From: Siderastrea radians
Taxonomy: Eukaryota > Cnidaria > Anthozoa > Scleractinia > Rhizangiidae
Direction: 5' to 3'
Length of the DNA: 64,000 bases
Assembly: GCA_964017195.1 (NCBI GenBank)
Contig: OZ024895.1
Span: forward strand, 22,329,233 to 22,393,232
The notes under the pieces were generated by a model that was given only the letters and a program-made list of their open reading frames with translations, ran no database searches and was not told the origin of the DNA. The position numbers and the translations under genes were made by a program. This document shows, in pieces, positions 22,081 to 34,160 of the stretch (within the stretch, counting starts at the first letter, position 1; each line of letters starts with the position of its first letter).

Positions 22081-25000
22081 GGGGGGGGGGGCGCTTGATG
22101 TCGAGTCTATTGTGACAAAAGGTGCCGGAGCAGTCTCTTTCTTCTCGAGAAGTGTGACGCGATTTGCGTGATATTCGCGTGTAGGATGGGGGGAATTGCT
22201 CGCCGTGTATGCCCATTGATTTCCTGTGATATTTCTTACAAAATTTGTGTTGTTGTAATCATCGCAGTAGAAGAAAACAAGAAACAAAAATCTACTACCC
22301 AAACAAACAAACAAACAACCAAACAAAGAAACAAACAAACGACACTTCATCTCGATCTTTAATGGCTTCATGTTGAACCTTCAAGAAGTTGAGTAAGGTA
22401 ATTGTAATTTTTAAAACCAAAAATGCGTGCTACACGTAAATAGTCTCCTGCAGCAAGCAATTCAAACTATCAAAGTTCGTTTTTGAAATCGTGTCCACTT
22501 TTAATTTACCGTTTTTTTGTTTGCTGATGTACATAGAGTAACCGTCTTTAACAGTACTTATACCGGCCGGGGGTAGATATTATGTAGTTTCCTTTCTTTT
22601 CTGTCTTCTTAAAAATAAGTCTTAGGGGTCACCTGTGTCAATTCAGTTACATCATTGTTACGTTACAATGTAACGCGTACTTACTTCAGTTATAAATTAC
22701 ATGCAGTTGACTATGTGAAGCTTTATAAAACCAGGTGTATGTGTGATTGTTTAAAACAGCAGTAGAAGTACATCTAGAAGAAAAAACCATACGTACCCGG
22801 ATTGTGGCAAATTGGTAATATGAAATCATCTCTCTTTTTACCAAAATTCTTTGTTAGAGAATTATTTATTCTGTCTACAAAATTGTGGAAACAGCTCCGC
22901 AGTTTCTGCAGTCATTACGTAATAGAACGGTTTTACTTTGTGTCCTAAGCGTGGTACTTCAGCCATCTTTATCTACCATTAAAGTTTTGTGCGTGCGTTT
23001 AGATCTTAAAAAAATGCCCAAAAGGACAAAGGGGTCGTCGCTGCATAAGTTACTCCACAGTTGCATTTAATATCACTCAAAACACTTAAAACAAGAATTT
23101 CTGGTATAAAAAGAGACTGGCGTGGCCTTCTCATAGCTAGGATGGTTACCTGTAAGGGAATATTTTGGGTTTTATTTTAAGAATAATACTGATAAAGTAT
23201 ATTTTGGGTTCTAGTTATTTAAAATATTTCGGTGCTGGGAAAATATTATTGTTAAAACGAGCGTCCTAAACTATAATTAAGCCTTCTTTGATATTCCAAA
23301 ACAAAATTTACTTCAATTATCTTAGAAAACACCGGTACAAATTAAGTTGTCTTTTTTTTAGTATTGGAAAACGATTTCAGCTGCTCAGCTGCTTAGTTTT
23401 TCAAACAGTCAATTTCCTCCTTTAACGAAGAGTTTGTTTAGGGTTCGCACTTCGCTCGCACTTGTCCACAAAAATCCGCATAATAATAAGTTTTCTGCTC
23501 CTCACTAAAAATCTAGGTTCATTTGCGCTCCTTCTCACCTTTTAAGATCTTTGTTCTCATTTCAGTTATTTTTTGAGTATAATTTCAATTTCAAACTAAA
23601 ATCTTTTACGACAGAAACTTAGCTTTACTCACTTTCTTCCAACCTAGCGAGATACATTCTGCACAAGTAAACAACCTGAGCCAAATCTGAATTTCCTTTG
23701 TTCACTAAGCGAAAAGCAGCTGGAATCACCCTTTCCTTGCATAACAAGAAGCAGTAGAATCAAACTTATGAAATGTAATTACTCTAGCGAATTTCGCATA
23801 AATACAAGCTACCTGTAAGCAATCTTCACTTGAAGATGTTCTGAATTCTCAGACCTGAGCTTGCCCTGGAACATTAAACTACTCCGACGCTCAAACAGTG
23901 GTTCTGTTCTTGGCTGTAAAATCTGTTCCGTCACATACCATAAGATCACTAATCGCTGAAAACAGATTACCAATCAAAGGTACCATAACACGACATGCAG
24001 CATTTGAGCAATCGAGCAGACTGCAAACACATTTATAGATGTGGGTATCGTTTCTTGACAATAGACTTAGTATATTCCAGATTCCAGCAATACTTAGGAT
24101 AGATCTTAACTTAAGAGAGCTTCGTGATTTGGGTCCCTGGGGCTCGCTTCTCGAAACACCCTATAACGTACCGGACCCGTTAAGCATTTTTTAAGTCAGT
24201 ATTTTTAAAGATTGATGGTAATTATTGGTGCAAACTTGCCATTGTGTTCCACGAATGATTTTAGAAATTAGCTTTCAAAATCGGTAGAAATAAAGTATCT
24301 CTTGAAGAATATTGTGCAAATAAAATAGTTTTCGGGATAGAGCCCGAGAAGTTTTCTGGGGTTTCGAGAAACGGGCTCGTATTCATTTCTTCACTTAACG
24401 AAGCCACGTTTCGTAAATTTATTAGGCTGCCGCACTTCAATCGCCCCTTGAATGGTTTTACAAAATTTAATAGACGCATTTCCGAGTTTGGAAAAGCAAG
24501 CATTTTACAGTTTGCTTTGTGTCTCAATATTATTTTTCACGAATCAAGGGCTGTCTTTATAGTGAAGCATTTGTAATTCACAGTCGTACATGAACTTCTA
24601 GCCAACTCGGTACTGCGCATGCACCGAGAGCTCGTTGCCTATAAACCACGTATGACTCGATTTGTTAAATGTAGGACCTATTTTCTGTAGAGGAACTATC
24701 GACTGATAGTTGCCTCGCGGAAATTTGATGTTCTTACAAAAATATTTCTCCAAGACGCGAAGCTTCGAGGGCGTAGTTATAAGAACGTAAAATTACAAAG
24801 GATGGGGGGGGGGGGGGGGGGAGGGGAACTATCGGCCGATTGCGTCGCGAGACAGACACGACTCTATTGTTTATTTTTCACCACTAAATTTTCCGCCCTT
24901 CTTCTCAAAACTGCCCTTTCGAATCTTCAGTGCACCAAGTTTAAAGGGGCTTTTTGCTATTTGTTGATCATTACTTAGTGCCTTCAGTACTCAATACATA

Positions 25001-26206
25001 CACTTGAAAAAATTGGCAAAATTGTTTCAAGTTTCAATCCATTTCCATCCTTGCCATCGGTAGCAACAGACGACAGGAAACAGTTTCAGTGCCGTAAGAC
25101 TGTCTTTAATAACAAAGCGAGACCATTATTTTTGGAATTCAATTGATGCGAAGACACTTTTTAGCTTCTTAAAAAGATACTAAAACAGCGTAACAAAGCC
25201 CCTTTAAGTTTTGAGATAAAATCTGCCAAAAAAACCCCCAAAACAATAACAAAAAGAAAGCAAAATAGACAAAAAGCGAAACTATAAGGAATTCCCGACT
25301 CAGCTGGGACATTTTCTGTTGATGGATACTATCCATCCGGTTTTTTTTTTGACCGGACGGGCATTGTTTCATTCAAGTTTTCTTCCGCACTATTACAGGA
25401 GCACTATTACATCACGTGTATAATTTAGACCAATAAAAATTTAGTGGTGAACTATAATTAGTATCAGGGAAAGCATGTTACCATAGTTACGTATTTACGG
25501 AGTATCTCATCCAGCGGTGACCATGCCAAAAGCTTTTAAGACAAAAGTCGTTTCTTGTCAGTCTTCCTCTCAGGCTGAACAAAAGCACGTAGCAATAGCT
25601 GAAATGTTTACGAGACGCCCTCCACTTGACAGAAAGGAGTGGTTCTTGAATGTCCTTCCCTTGCACGTTTCTAATAGAATCCATGGCAAGTTCTTACTGT
25701 AGAAAAAAAAAATAAAACATCCACACTTTATCGTTCCAAATCACAATAAAATAAAATGCACACCCTTTAACCGTAGCAAATCACTAGTTTAACCCTAAGA
25801 ACTGTTTATTCATTTCCAAAATTGAACTATATAGTACTTGCCTTCCCTTCAGTGGACACCTTCCCTTGTTGACACATTTACCGATGTCAACAACCTAAAA
25901 ATCAAAGTAACAAAAAAGATTAAGTCTGCTCTATTTCATGAAATCTTTTCTGGGCAAGCCTTTTACAATTAGTTTGGTGACTTTTTTCTCCGCATACTCT
26001 TCGCTGTCTATTCACAACCGAGGAATAAATGGTTCATTGCTTTATTAAAAGTAACCAGTACGAGAACAAAAATAGCACCCTTAGGGAGAGATTCGCATTT
26101 GTTCTGCACCTCCTTTTGCTTGATCGGCAACTATTTACGTGGAACAATTTTGTCCGGCAAAAGGCAGCACAAATTTTGCTTACTATACCCTTTTAGTTTT
26201 TTTATG
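22081..26206. other. Intergenic stretch with low-complexity tracts
   Basis: No supported gene. It holds an (AAAC)n-like tract at about 22300-22342, an 18-base G run at 24804-24821, and scattered AT-rich sequence. A 61-codon plus frame at 25517-25702 (MPKAFKTKVVSCQ..., ATG at 25523) has acceptable composition but nothing to confirm it, and its minus strand is open as well. Confidence 0.45.
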
Positions 26207-26212
26207 TTTATT
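26207..26212 (-). promoter_or_regulatory. Poly(A) signal of the cystine-knot-like gene
   Basis: TTTATT on the plus strand reads AATAAA on the minus strand, 53 bases beyond the TAA at 26265. Its spacing supports reading 26265-26419 as the terminal exon. Confidence 0.5.
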
Positions 26213-26264
26213 GCTTCCTATTAAAAAAAGAGAAAACGTGTTTCACTGTCAATGTAAATGTAAC

Positions 26265-26419
26265 TTAGTGGGGGTATTTATAAGTACAAACCTTTGTCCT
26301 GATGGCAGTATTTCCATCAGCATCAGTGTACTGCTCGGGAAATCCTTGAAAGTTTGCTTCACGGTAGCAGTAAGGTTTCACGCATGAGCAGTTCACGATT
26401 ACTGGTATACAGCGATCAC
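26265..26419 (-). CDS. Last exon of a secreted cystine-knot-like protein
   Basis: Minus-strand acceptor acaaag|GTGATCG at 26420/26419. The first two bases GT complete a Gly codon with G at 27385, giving TPN-G-DRCIPVIVNCSC. The exon encodes 50 residues with Cys in R-C-I-P-V-I-V-N-C-S-C and P-Y-C-Y, ends ...NTAIRTKVCTYKYPH and stops with TAA. The C-x-C pair after a PNG-x-RC-x2-VI segment is the expected closing half of a cystine-knot (CTCK/DAN/bursicon-like) fold. A GT at 26291/26290 could act as a donor, but the stop followed by AATAAA makes read-through the simpler model. Confidence 0.6.
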
Positions 26420-27384
26420 CTTTGTACAAAACATAATTTCAAATTAGGTTAATGGTTTTAAAACTGACTGCGATCAGGAACTTTATGCAAAACTTAGCAA
26501 AAGCAAAAGAAAACAAAGGCAAAATAATCGCCAGTTAGATTTTGATGAAGGCACATCTCAACATTTCTGGCCCATCAAAATAGCTAAGAACTAAGTTTGT
26601 TCCTGTAAAACATTAATTGCATATCAAGACAATCCCCCCCCCCCCCCAAACCATACAGTCTCAGTTGCAAACCTTTTTTCACACTGGAACGTGACTGCTA
26701 TTCACTGAGTCTCTGCATCCTTTTTAAAAATCTTAGTTAAAATGAGGTTTGTAACGACAAAAAATGTCTGCTGTTTGCAAGATAGTGTGGCTAACTAAGG
26801 ATGGCTAACCCATTAGCAGGTTACACAGGTCAATATGTAAAACGTGCCCGTCATTTCTTAAAGTTAGTCAGTACTGGCTAACGGTCCATCCTGTTCTTCC
26901 AGTGAGACAAGGAAAATTTTTTGTCCCGGCAGCGCGGCACTCAGGAAAGCATAGGATCGGAACGTTAACTTATCAGTGTCGTCTGGTCACGTCACATACA
27001 AACTTAAATCCAGCCTGGATGCATCCAGTAACAGATTCAGCCAAACAAGTCTATCTATAGTTGCAGTTCCAACTACAACAAAATAATGAAAATAACAAAC
27101 AACTGAAAATATGAAACTCCTTAGTTTTTGTTTTAACAGCAACAAAAATAAAAACATTTAACGCGTTAGAAACCTTTGCTTTCTTTTTCTGCTTAATAAA
27201 CTGATTAAATGAGAAAACGTAGCCCAAATATTGCAACAACTTTCAACTCGTTTTGGTCACGATGTGCGTGTGTTTGCGATGGCTTCCCCCTGACTTGCGT
27301 TCACTTTGCGTCCAGTTCGTTTTGTAGTCTGCCTAAGTTTTTAAAGTTTTTTAATAACGACAGCAGTTGAATGATGCCACTCAC

Positions 27385-27663
27385 CATTGGGAGTGGCTAT
27401 GGCCTTTGATCTGGTCCAAACTGCCTTACACATCATGCTCTCTCCACACTGCCCACTGCACACACCAACATCAATGCTCCTTCTAAACGCGGTCTCCGGG
27501 TAAAAGGTCATCCAGCGTGGAAGCCGTTGACAAGTAACTGACTTCTTTTGACAGCTCTGGATGGTTTTCTTCGTTAAGACGAAATGATCTTCGAACAATA
27601 AGTGTCGCTCCTCAGTAATGTGGAGTGGAATGCAACCTGTGCTTGTCACATCGGCTTGGTCAG
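27385..27663 (-). CDS. Internal exon of a secreted cystine-knot-like protein
   Basis: Minus-strand acceptor ttaagtcttcag|CTGACC at 27664/27663 and donor CCCAATG|GTGAGT at 27385/27384. Both borders are phase 1, and the downstream acceptor at 26419 fits. The 92 full codons begin DQADVTSTGC and include QSCQKKSVTC, FYPETAFRRSIDVGVC and the motif C-S-G-Q-C (C-x-G-x-C), the knot signature. The closing C-x-C lies in the next exon. Together the exons give 10 Cys before the last 8 residues. I infer a secreted ligand or matrix protein; the exact family (CTCK, DAN, TGF-beta-like or cnidarian-specific) is not determined. The signal peptide is not in this exon. Confidence 0.65.
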
Positions 27664-27689
27664 CTGAAGACTTAAAAAACAGTGTGAGA

Positions 27690-27845
27690 TGAATTATGAA
27701 TTATTTATTATTAATTAATTATTAATATTATATTGCAATAATATCATTAATTATCATTAATTATTTACCAACTTTGCTAAGTATTTATTTATTTATTATT
27801 TATTAAATATGAATTAATTAATTATTAATTCTAAATTATTTTAGA
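27690..27845. repeat. AT-only low-complexity tract
   Basis: Nearly pure A/T sequence built of TTAATTAATTATTAAT and ATTTATTTATT units, between the cystine-knot-like exon and upstream sequence. No coding or structured element is supported. Confidence 0.7.
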
Positions 27846-28025
27846 TTGCCTGTTAAGTCTTCACACAGGAGCGGATGTGTCACTCCCTGCGTTTGTTCCC
27901 GTTTGTCAAATTGGTTTAAGAAGAAGGAACAAGACCCAAGAGATTTCCCATAAAGTTTACGTGTGTGCTGTTCCGCATGACAGGACGGAGAAAGCGCGAA
28001 CTGTAAGTACCTCCTGTTGTCCCAT

Positions 28026-28058
28026 ACAAATTCTTAGAAAACTTTTCTAAGAATTTGT
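28026..28058. repeat. Perfect 16-bp hairpin with 1-base centre
   Basis: ACAAATTCTTAGAAAA, then C, then its exact inverse. It is too small to classify; it may be a relic transposon end or a cruciform-prone site. Confidence 0.7.
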
Positions 28059-28306
28059 GAGGGGTTTTTCAAGCGTATCTAATGGGCTTACCGCAAGGCG
28101 TCTTAATCTGCTGCTTCATGATCAAAATGTCACTGCATCAAATGTAAACCAGAACCGCGGAGACGTAAGGACAGACTTATACATGTCATCAAGTCATAAT
28201 AAAACGTGACTTGATTTTCCCATAGAGGAGTGTTACGCATCATTCAGAAGTTATCACCAGACAATTTTGGAAATTCGAACCAAAAACTCGAAATAGGAAA
28301 TCCGAA

Positions 28307-28480
28307 CAGGCAATAGGCAATAGGAAATAGGAAATAGGAAATAGGAAATAGGAAATAGGAAACAGGAAACAGGAAACAGGAAATAGGAAAAAGGAAATAG
28401 GAAATAGGAAATAGGAAATAGGCAATAGGAAAATAGGAAATAGGAAACAGGAAACAGGAAATAGGAAATTCGAATAGGAA
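28307..28480. repeat. GGAAATA heptamer array
   Basis: About 20 or more units of the 7-mer AGGAAAT with variants (AGGCAAT, AGGAAAC). The minus-strand open frames over it (repeating FPISYFL) exist only because the unit length of 7 avoids stops in that strand. Confidence 0.9.
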
Positions 28481-29371
28481 ATTCGAACCAAAAACTCATT
28501 TATAAAATTTATCTGCGGCAAGGTGAGACCGCTCAAGGTGTAAGCAATCGAAAAATAAAAAAAAAATCATAAAAAAACGCGACGAAAAGCAAAATGATGA
28601 CGCTTGTTCTGTTCGTTGGATGCGACTAGTATTTTACTGTTGACTTTTGTACATTATTAATAATTTGTCACCGGATGCCAGTAACGAAAAGGATCAATGA
28701 AGTGTTTTCTTGCAGTTTCTGGTTTTATTTTCTTTAGAAACGATGCGATGTCACAAATGGTTGTTAAACGCTGATTTCAGTGGTTATTTTCCTTCCAATA
28801 CCGTCAGTGCACTCGTTTCCAAAGCCTAAAAGCGATGTGATTAGATTGACGTTATACTTGAAGTCTGGGAATCGACATCTTGTTTTCGTTTTGTATCAAA
28901 CAATGGGATAAATTCAAACTAGATTACAGTGAACAAGATTAGAAAAATCTTCCCTGATGTCCTTTACAAAAGTCTCGCGTAGTGGACTCTGTTAAGTTGA
29001 ATCTGTATGTAAGCCGTTCAAAATCATTACCGGTATAATTGTAGCTGCTAGCTCAGTAGTCTTGTCGGCATGGGAAAATATTAGAGGGCTACAAGAACTG
29101 AACAAAGCCACATGTCTGGTATATGAGAGACGACCCCACGTGTTCGATCTGTAATTCCCTGAACTTAACAGCTTTGTTATTTATCTCAGATATGGCTTGG
29201 TTGCATTTAAGATTTCGTCGACTCGTTAGAGCTATAAATCATTGCTAATCACAAACGCGAAGTTACATGAATTACATGCCTGGTTTTTCTCGTCACTATT
29301 TTGGATCGGCTTCGATCAGTAGGGGCGTTCCCAGACATTTTTTGGCAGTACGCACAAAGTCAGCTTGATAC

Positions 29372-29607
29372 TTAGGGACGGACCATTAGAAAAGTTGTTG
29401 AGGTGGGGGGGGGGGGGGAGAATTTTCGAGCTGCACGAATTTTTTTGTTAACATTTCCCTTGTAGGAATATATATTTTTTCCGTATGCAGGAACTTTTTT
29501 TCTGGGCTACTCGTTGTGTATGAATTTTTTCACTCAATTTTCCGTTGCATGAATTTTTTTGTGCTTTGCTCTCCCCCCCCATAACTTTTCTAATGGTCCT
29601 TCCCTTA
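29372..29607. mobile_element. MITE with TTAGGGACGGACC ends
   Basis: The left end, about TTAGGGACGGACCATTAGAA, matches the inverse of the right end (TTCTAATGGTCCTTCCCTTA), each followed inward by a G or C homopolymer. Inside are several direct copies of a TGCATGAATTTTTTTGT-like unit. The target duplication is not resolved. The minus ORF that starts just outside and runs through it is spurious. Confidence 0.65.
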
Positions 29608-30482
29608 GCCGAAGGGAGACAAACATAGTTACAGATTATGATTACAGTCAGAAAAAACATTTATTATTTCAATCGTATTGTCGTTCTCGCATAATAACAT
29701 AGGCTACAGCTAATTTCGTTTTCCAGCAGTGTTTGTATCTCCTGTTATACAATTGCACGCACTTATATTAGTTTTACTTGAAAGTACAAGACGAAGAGAG
29801 AATATAATACGTCCGGGCGCACTCCTCTGGACTATGAAGTGTGTTGAAGAAAATGCCAATATTGAAATTGCACAACATTACCTTATCTACTTACACTTGA
29901 GTTCTAATTTCCTCTTCTATATTATAAGCCGTCAAATAGAAAAATATCATATTAAAGGCGAGAAATTCTGGTACGCATTTGCGTATTTCGCGTAAAGGCA
30001 GGAACGCCCCCGATCAGTGATCAGTGCTCAATAAAAGCACTATAATGTCTATAATTTCGGCGGGAGTGGACCGAACAAACGCAAAACAGCATTGTATGAC
30101 AAGTTGGATACCAAATTTATTTATTAAAATTAATTTTAGCTAATCCACATTAATTTGTTTACAAGGTCTGCTTGCAGTAAGATGTCAAGGAAAGAATCAG
30201 AAGAAATCAGTAGTGTTTGAAATCGGCTTAATTTGCTTTTTCAGTCTATTAAACAAGTCAGACGATGGAAGAGGCACCTCTTCTGTTAGAAGGACTCTCC
30301 ACTAAGTTGACAGTATTTTTGCCACTTACTAACTCTGATTCGTGGAAAGATACTGATTTGAAATTTCAGTTACTGCGATGTTCATTTTGCCAGTCCATAA
30401 TTTAGTTAATACAGGCTAATCCCTCTGAGTAACATTACGAGTCTTCTCAGCTCTCACAGGAGTAACGTTTAAGCAAAAATAT

Positions 30483-30896
30483 GGAAGAGTTGAAACTCAG
30501 TTGAAGAATATTTGTTTTTTTTGTGACGGTAGCAACCATCCCTGTTCTTAAGATGACTCATCTTTCGCTAGCATAGACTGCGAGTAGTCTCTAATTTTGG
30601 CGATGGCGATTGTGGGGTGGGCGGAATACACACACGCGCGCGCGCGAAATTTCGAGGCGAAGCGACGCGAAGGGAGCGCCGAAAATTAGATCTCATTTTC
30701 GGCGCTCCCTTCGCGTCACCTCGCCTCGAAATTTCGCGCGCGCGTGTGTGTGTATTTCGCCCACCCCACAATTGCCATCGCCAAAATTAGAGAGTACTCG
30801 CAGTCTATCACTAGCAGGGTTGCCAAGATGTCACATCTTTTGCCAGTTTGTGTTTGCTGTTGTCACAAGAAATATGTAGCAGTTGATAAAAAGCAA
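30483..30896. repeat. Segmental duplicate A (filled site)
   Basis: The sequence from GAAGAGTTGAA to the AGTTGATAAAAAGC region, minus the MITE at 30574-30807 and one target duplication, matches 31226-31421. The copies are diverged but collinear. Confidence 0.7.
30574..30807. mobile_element. TAGACTGC-ended MITE, copy 1 (9-bp target duplication)
   Basis: A 234-base, almost fully palindromic element starting TAGACTGCGAGTAGTCTC and ending with its inverse. It is flanked by TCGCTAGCA (30565-30573) and TCACTAGCA (30808-30816). The arms include ACACACGCGCGCGCG (Z-DNA-prone) and a GGGAGCGCCGAAAATTAG core. A 9-bp duplication fits Mutator-like elements. There is no coding capacity. Confidence 0.85.
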
Positions 30897-31225
30897 AAAA
30901 AAGCAACAACGACGACAAACAAACAAACAAACATATGATAATAATGACCCGTCCGTGAATAAGAAACGAAAGCTATGGTTACAAAGCGTTTGTGATCAGA
31001 TAATTTCTTGAGTAGAGTTAAGGACGAGAGCGGCCTGCATAACTAAGTCTCGAACTGGCAAAATGAACATAGAAATATTTAAAAAGTTCAAAGCAGCGAC
31101 CTTTAGTCGGAAAGCAGCTTTTAGCGAAATACGTGATCAACCTGAGCCATAAATAGTCTTCTCACTTCTCATAGCAATGAAGTTTGCGAAAAAAAAACAA
31201 AACAAAAACAAAAAAAACAAAAAAA

Positions 31226-31421
31226 GGAAGAGTTGAAGCCCTGGCTGAAACTCAATCAGCGGAAGACTATTTGTTTCTTTGTGACGGTGGTAAACATTCC
31301 TGCTTTTAAGATGACACATCTTTTATTAGCGGGGCTGCCAAGATGACACATCTTTGCCAGTTTTTGTTTGCTGCTGTCACGAGAAATAAATGTCGCTACA
31401 CCAAGAGCAGTTGGTAAAAAC
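31226..31421. repeat. Segmental duplicate B (empty site)
   Basis: Paralogue of 30483-30896. At 31323-31331 it reads TTATTAGCG exactly where the other copy carries the MITE between two 9-bp repeats. It is therefore an unoccupied version of the target. Confidence 0.7.
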
Positions 31422-32238
31422 AAAACAAAAAACACACACAAGAAAAACAGAACAACAGCAACTATGACCCGGCCGAGAAGAGAGCGAGAAGGCTATGGCT
31501 GAAAACCCTATGTATTAGGAAACTGTCTTCAAACAATTTGGCAGCCTACTAAGATAGTTAAGTAGACTTTACTGCGTATACTGCAATGACAGACAAATTT
31601 TGTTTCGCCCTTGAACGTTGTTTTCTCCACGCTTGGTACTGGTCACATGTATTTGCTACGAGTTCTCATTGGCTCATTTGATTGTCTGCATCTTGTAATT
31701 GGTTTGGTTTTAGTATCTGATACCTGATTGTTTTGAAATCCTGCCTTAACGCCATGCCAGAGCTAGCTAGTGAAAAACTGTGTCAAAGTAAATAAAAGAC
31801 GTTGAAACCCGGTGGGTTCACTTGGGAACCCACCCAGTATGGTGTGTTCAATGACCCTAATCCGCCCAGCAAGTTTCGAGAAAATGTTTGGATAAAAGCC
31901 AAGAAATATTTGGTTTGCAACTTGCCAAAACCCGACAGGGGGGTGGGGGAGGGGGAAGGGCTCAAAGGGAATTAGAAATCCACTGACTCTTGCCTCTACA
32001 TTTTTTCCTCACGGCTGCTCGTCTTCATCGTGCGCTTTTCGTTTGTCAGTAAAGCAGTGATGAAAGTTCCCTTAGTCTTGGGAGATGTTTCCTGCTTGCT
32101 CAATATCAGGATCGGAAAGAACTACATTTGAAGGCTTATGTTACGAATATACATGCATCAAAGAGGGTTCATCACGTGCAGCAAGAGAGGATACTCCTTT
32201 ATCCTCTCTTGCGTGCAATATATGTTGAAATTCAGTTA

Positions 32239-32408
32239 TAGACTACGAGCAGTCTCTCTTTCCGCTCAGGGATAGTCTCACTACACTAGCGGCTCGACAC
32301 GCGCGTCACGTTTCAACCCCGCAGGCGATTTCGCGGTCGCTCGCTCGCTTGCTCGTTTCGGCCTCGACTGTCCCTGTCAAAGCGGAAAGAGAGACTTCCC
32401 CTAGTCTA
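32239..32408. mobile_element. TAGACTAC-ended MITE, copy 2 (9-bp target duplication)
   Basis: It begins TAGACTACGAGCAGTCTCTC and ends with the inverse (AAGAGAGACTTCCCCTAGTCTA), flanked by ATTCAGTTA (32230-32238) and ATTCAGTTT (32409-32417). The interior is GC-rich and less palindromic than copy 1. It shares the end sequence and duplication length, so it is assigned to the same family. Confidence 0.8.
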
Positions 32409-32460
32409 ATTCAGTTTAAAAATGATTTGTGGAAGCGAAACATTTTTCATAAAATCTAAG

Positions 32461-32660
32461 AATGCGGTTCAAACTTGCAACTGAAGAAGGTGACAAGAAT
32501 CACAGACGCATTGACTGAGTCTTTTAAAACTCCCGCGAGAATATTTATACAGGCATACGCTGAGCAAGCACAAATCGAGTTTCGCCCGTACCAGTTGATG
32601 GGTTTCTGTACATATTTAGAACTTTCCGAGAAACTAGAAATAGCAGACATTGCAAATTAA
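32461..32660 (+). CDS. Possible terminal exon, function unknown
   Basis: An acceptor-like ...tctaag|AATGCGG precedes an open frame of about 66 codons reading KKVTRITDALTESFKTPARI and QIEFRPYQLMGFCTYLEL, then a TAA and immediate AATAAATAAAATAA. The composition is protein-like, and the poly(A)-signal-like run directly after the stop is suggestive. No family is recognised and no partner exon was found. Confidence 0.25.
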
Positions 32661-32933
32661 ATAAATAAAATAAGATACTGAAAACTGAACTTTTCGAAAT
32701 AGTGAGAAAATTATATCAGTTGGAAGGGAATAAACGCAGCTTGTGACCATCATTCCTGTAGAGATTGTACAATGATACATTTTGGGGCGCACAGTTACAC
32801 ACTCGCAGTGCTCGGCTCAATGCAAAAGCGAGGCACCTTTTCTCGCGGCAGGCGGTTTTTACAAATCAAAGTCAAATAACTTTATTATAGTCTCAATCGC
32901 TCGCACACTCGCACACACACACAGAACAAAACT

Positions 32934-34158
32934 ACGTCCAGGACAAAGCGAAAAAGTTACGACACAGTTTTTTGAAATTTGCTCAGATCACAGGCAGAAA
33001 AAGACCCGTTCTGCTGAAAACCAACTGAAAATGCCCCCAAAATTAAGCAGAGCCTGCAGCCATGCTGCTGAGCTCGACAAAGTGTTATCAATGAATTTTC
33101 TTCAGAACTATCTGAGTGGTTTTAGAACAACATATCTGACACAACGCCTAGACAGAGCCACATGAGCGCCTGTGTGACTCTCTCCCCACCCCTCCCCTGC
33201 AGTTCCGCAGGGACCTCAGAGCAGCTCCGACCCTCCCTGGGTTAGCCAACCCTTCACTCGAGTTTGTCCGCCTAGCTAGATAAACTCTCTGTGCACAGAG
33301 TCAAGCGATCAGTTTGCCCTAAACAGAAAGTTCACACTTCTCTTTCAGATCTCTCGCACAGCACAGCTAAGGTTAAGCCCCACTATCCCCCCCTGAGTGA
33401 GTCCCAGACCCAACTTTCACCAGTGGTCACAAAGCTTGGTCCCCGGGGAGCACGGTGGTGTGCCGTTTGACAGTCCCCCCCCTCACTTTTGGTCGGCCGC
33501 CGAAGGCTTAGTCCTGGACTACGTCCAGGACAAAGCGAAAAAGTTACGACACAGTTTTTTGAAATTTGCTCAGATCACAGGTAGAAAAAGACCCGTTCTG
33601 CTGAAAACCAACTGAAAATGCCCCCAAAATTAAGCAGAGCCTGCAGCCATGCTGCTGAGCTCGACAAAGTGTTATCAATGAATTTTCTTCAGAACTATCT
33701 GAGTGGTTTTAGAACAACATATCTGACACAACGCCTAGACAGAGCCACATGAGCGCCTGTGTGACTCTCTCCCCACCCCTCCCCTGCAGTTCCGCAGGGA
33801 CCTCAGAGCAGCTCCGACCCTCCCTGGGTTAGCCAACCCTTCACTCGAGTTTGTCCGCCTAGCTAGATAAACTCTCTGTGCACAGAGTCAAGCGATCAGT
33901 TTGCCCTAAACAGAAAGTTCACACTTCTCTTTCAGATCTCTCGCACAGCACAGCTAAGGTTAAGCCCCACTATCCCCCCCTGAGTGAGTCCCAGACCCAA
34001 CTTTCACCAGTGGTCACAAAGCTTGGTCCCCGGGGAGCACGGTGGTGTGCCGTTTGACAGTCCCGCCCCTCACTTTTGGTCGGCCGCCGAAAGCTTAGTC
34101 CTGGACTACGTCCAGGACAAAGCGAAAAAGTTACGACACAGTTTTTTGAAATTTGCTC

Positions 34159-34160
<2 letters not shown>
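32934..34160. repeat. 587-bp tandem repeat, two full units and a partial third
   Basis: ACGTCCAGGACAAAGCG occurs at 32934, 33521 and 34108, exactly 587 bases apart each time, and the two complete units are nearly identical. The third is cut by the (AT)n tract at 34161. The unit contains GAGTGAGTCCCAGACCCAAC and a GGTCCCCGGGGAGCACGG block. No RNA gene (5S, U snRNA) is recognised. The 72- to 127-codon open frames in it are repeated shadows. Confidence 0.85.

Noticed and set aside
28240..28536. Minus-strand ORFs of 81-98 codons reading FPISYFL repeats
   Set aside because: They are the GGAAATA heptamer array in translation; two overlapping frames are open for the same trivial reason.
29448..29660. 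ORF starting MFFLTVIIICNYVCLPSAKG, signal-peptide-like
   Set aside because: It reads through the terminal repeat and body of a MITE; no donor lies at the end of the hydrophobic part.
32934..34107. 5S rRNA or snRNA gene cluster
   Set aside because: The tandem 587-bp period is suggestive, but no 5S internal control region or U-snRNA core sequence is visible.
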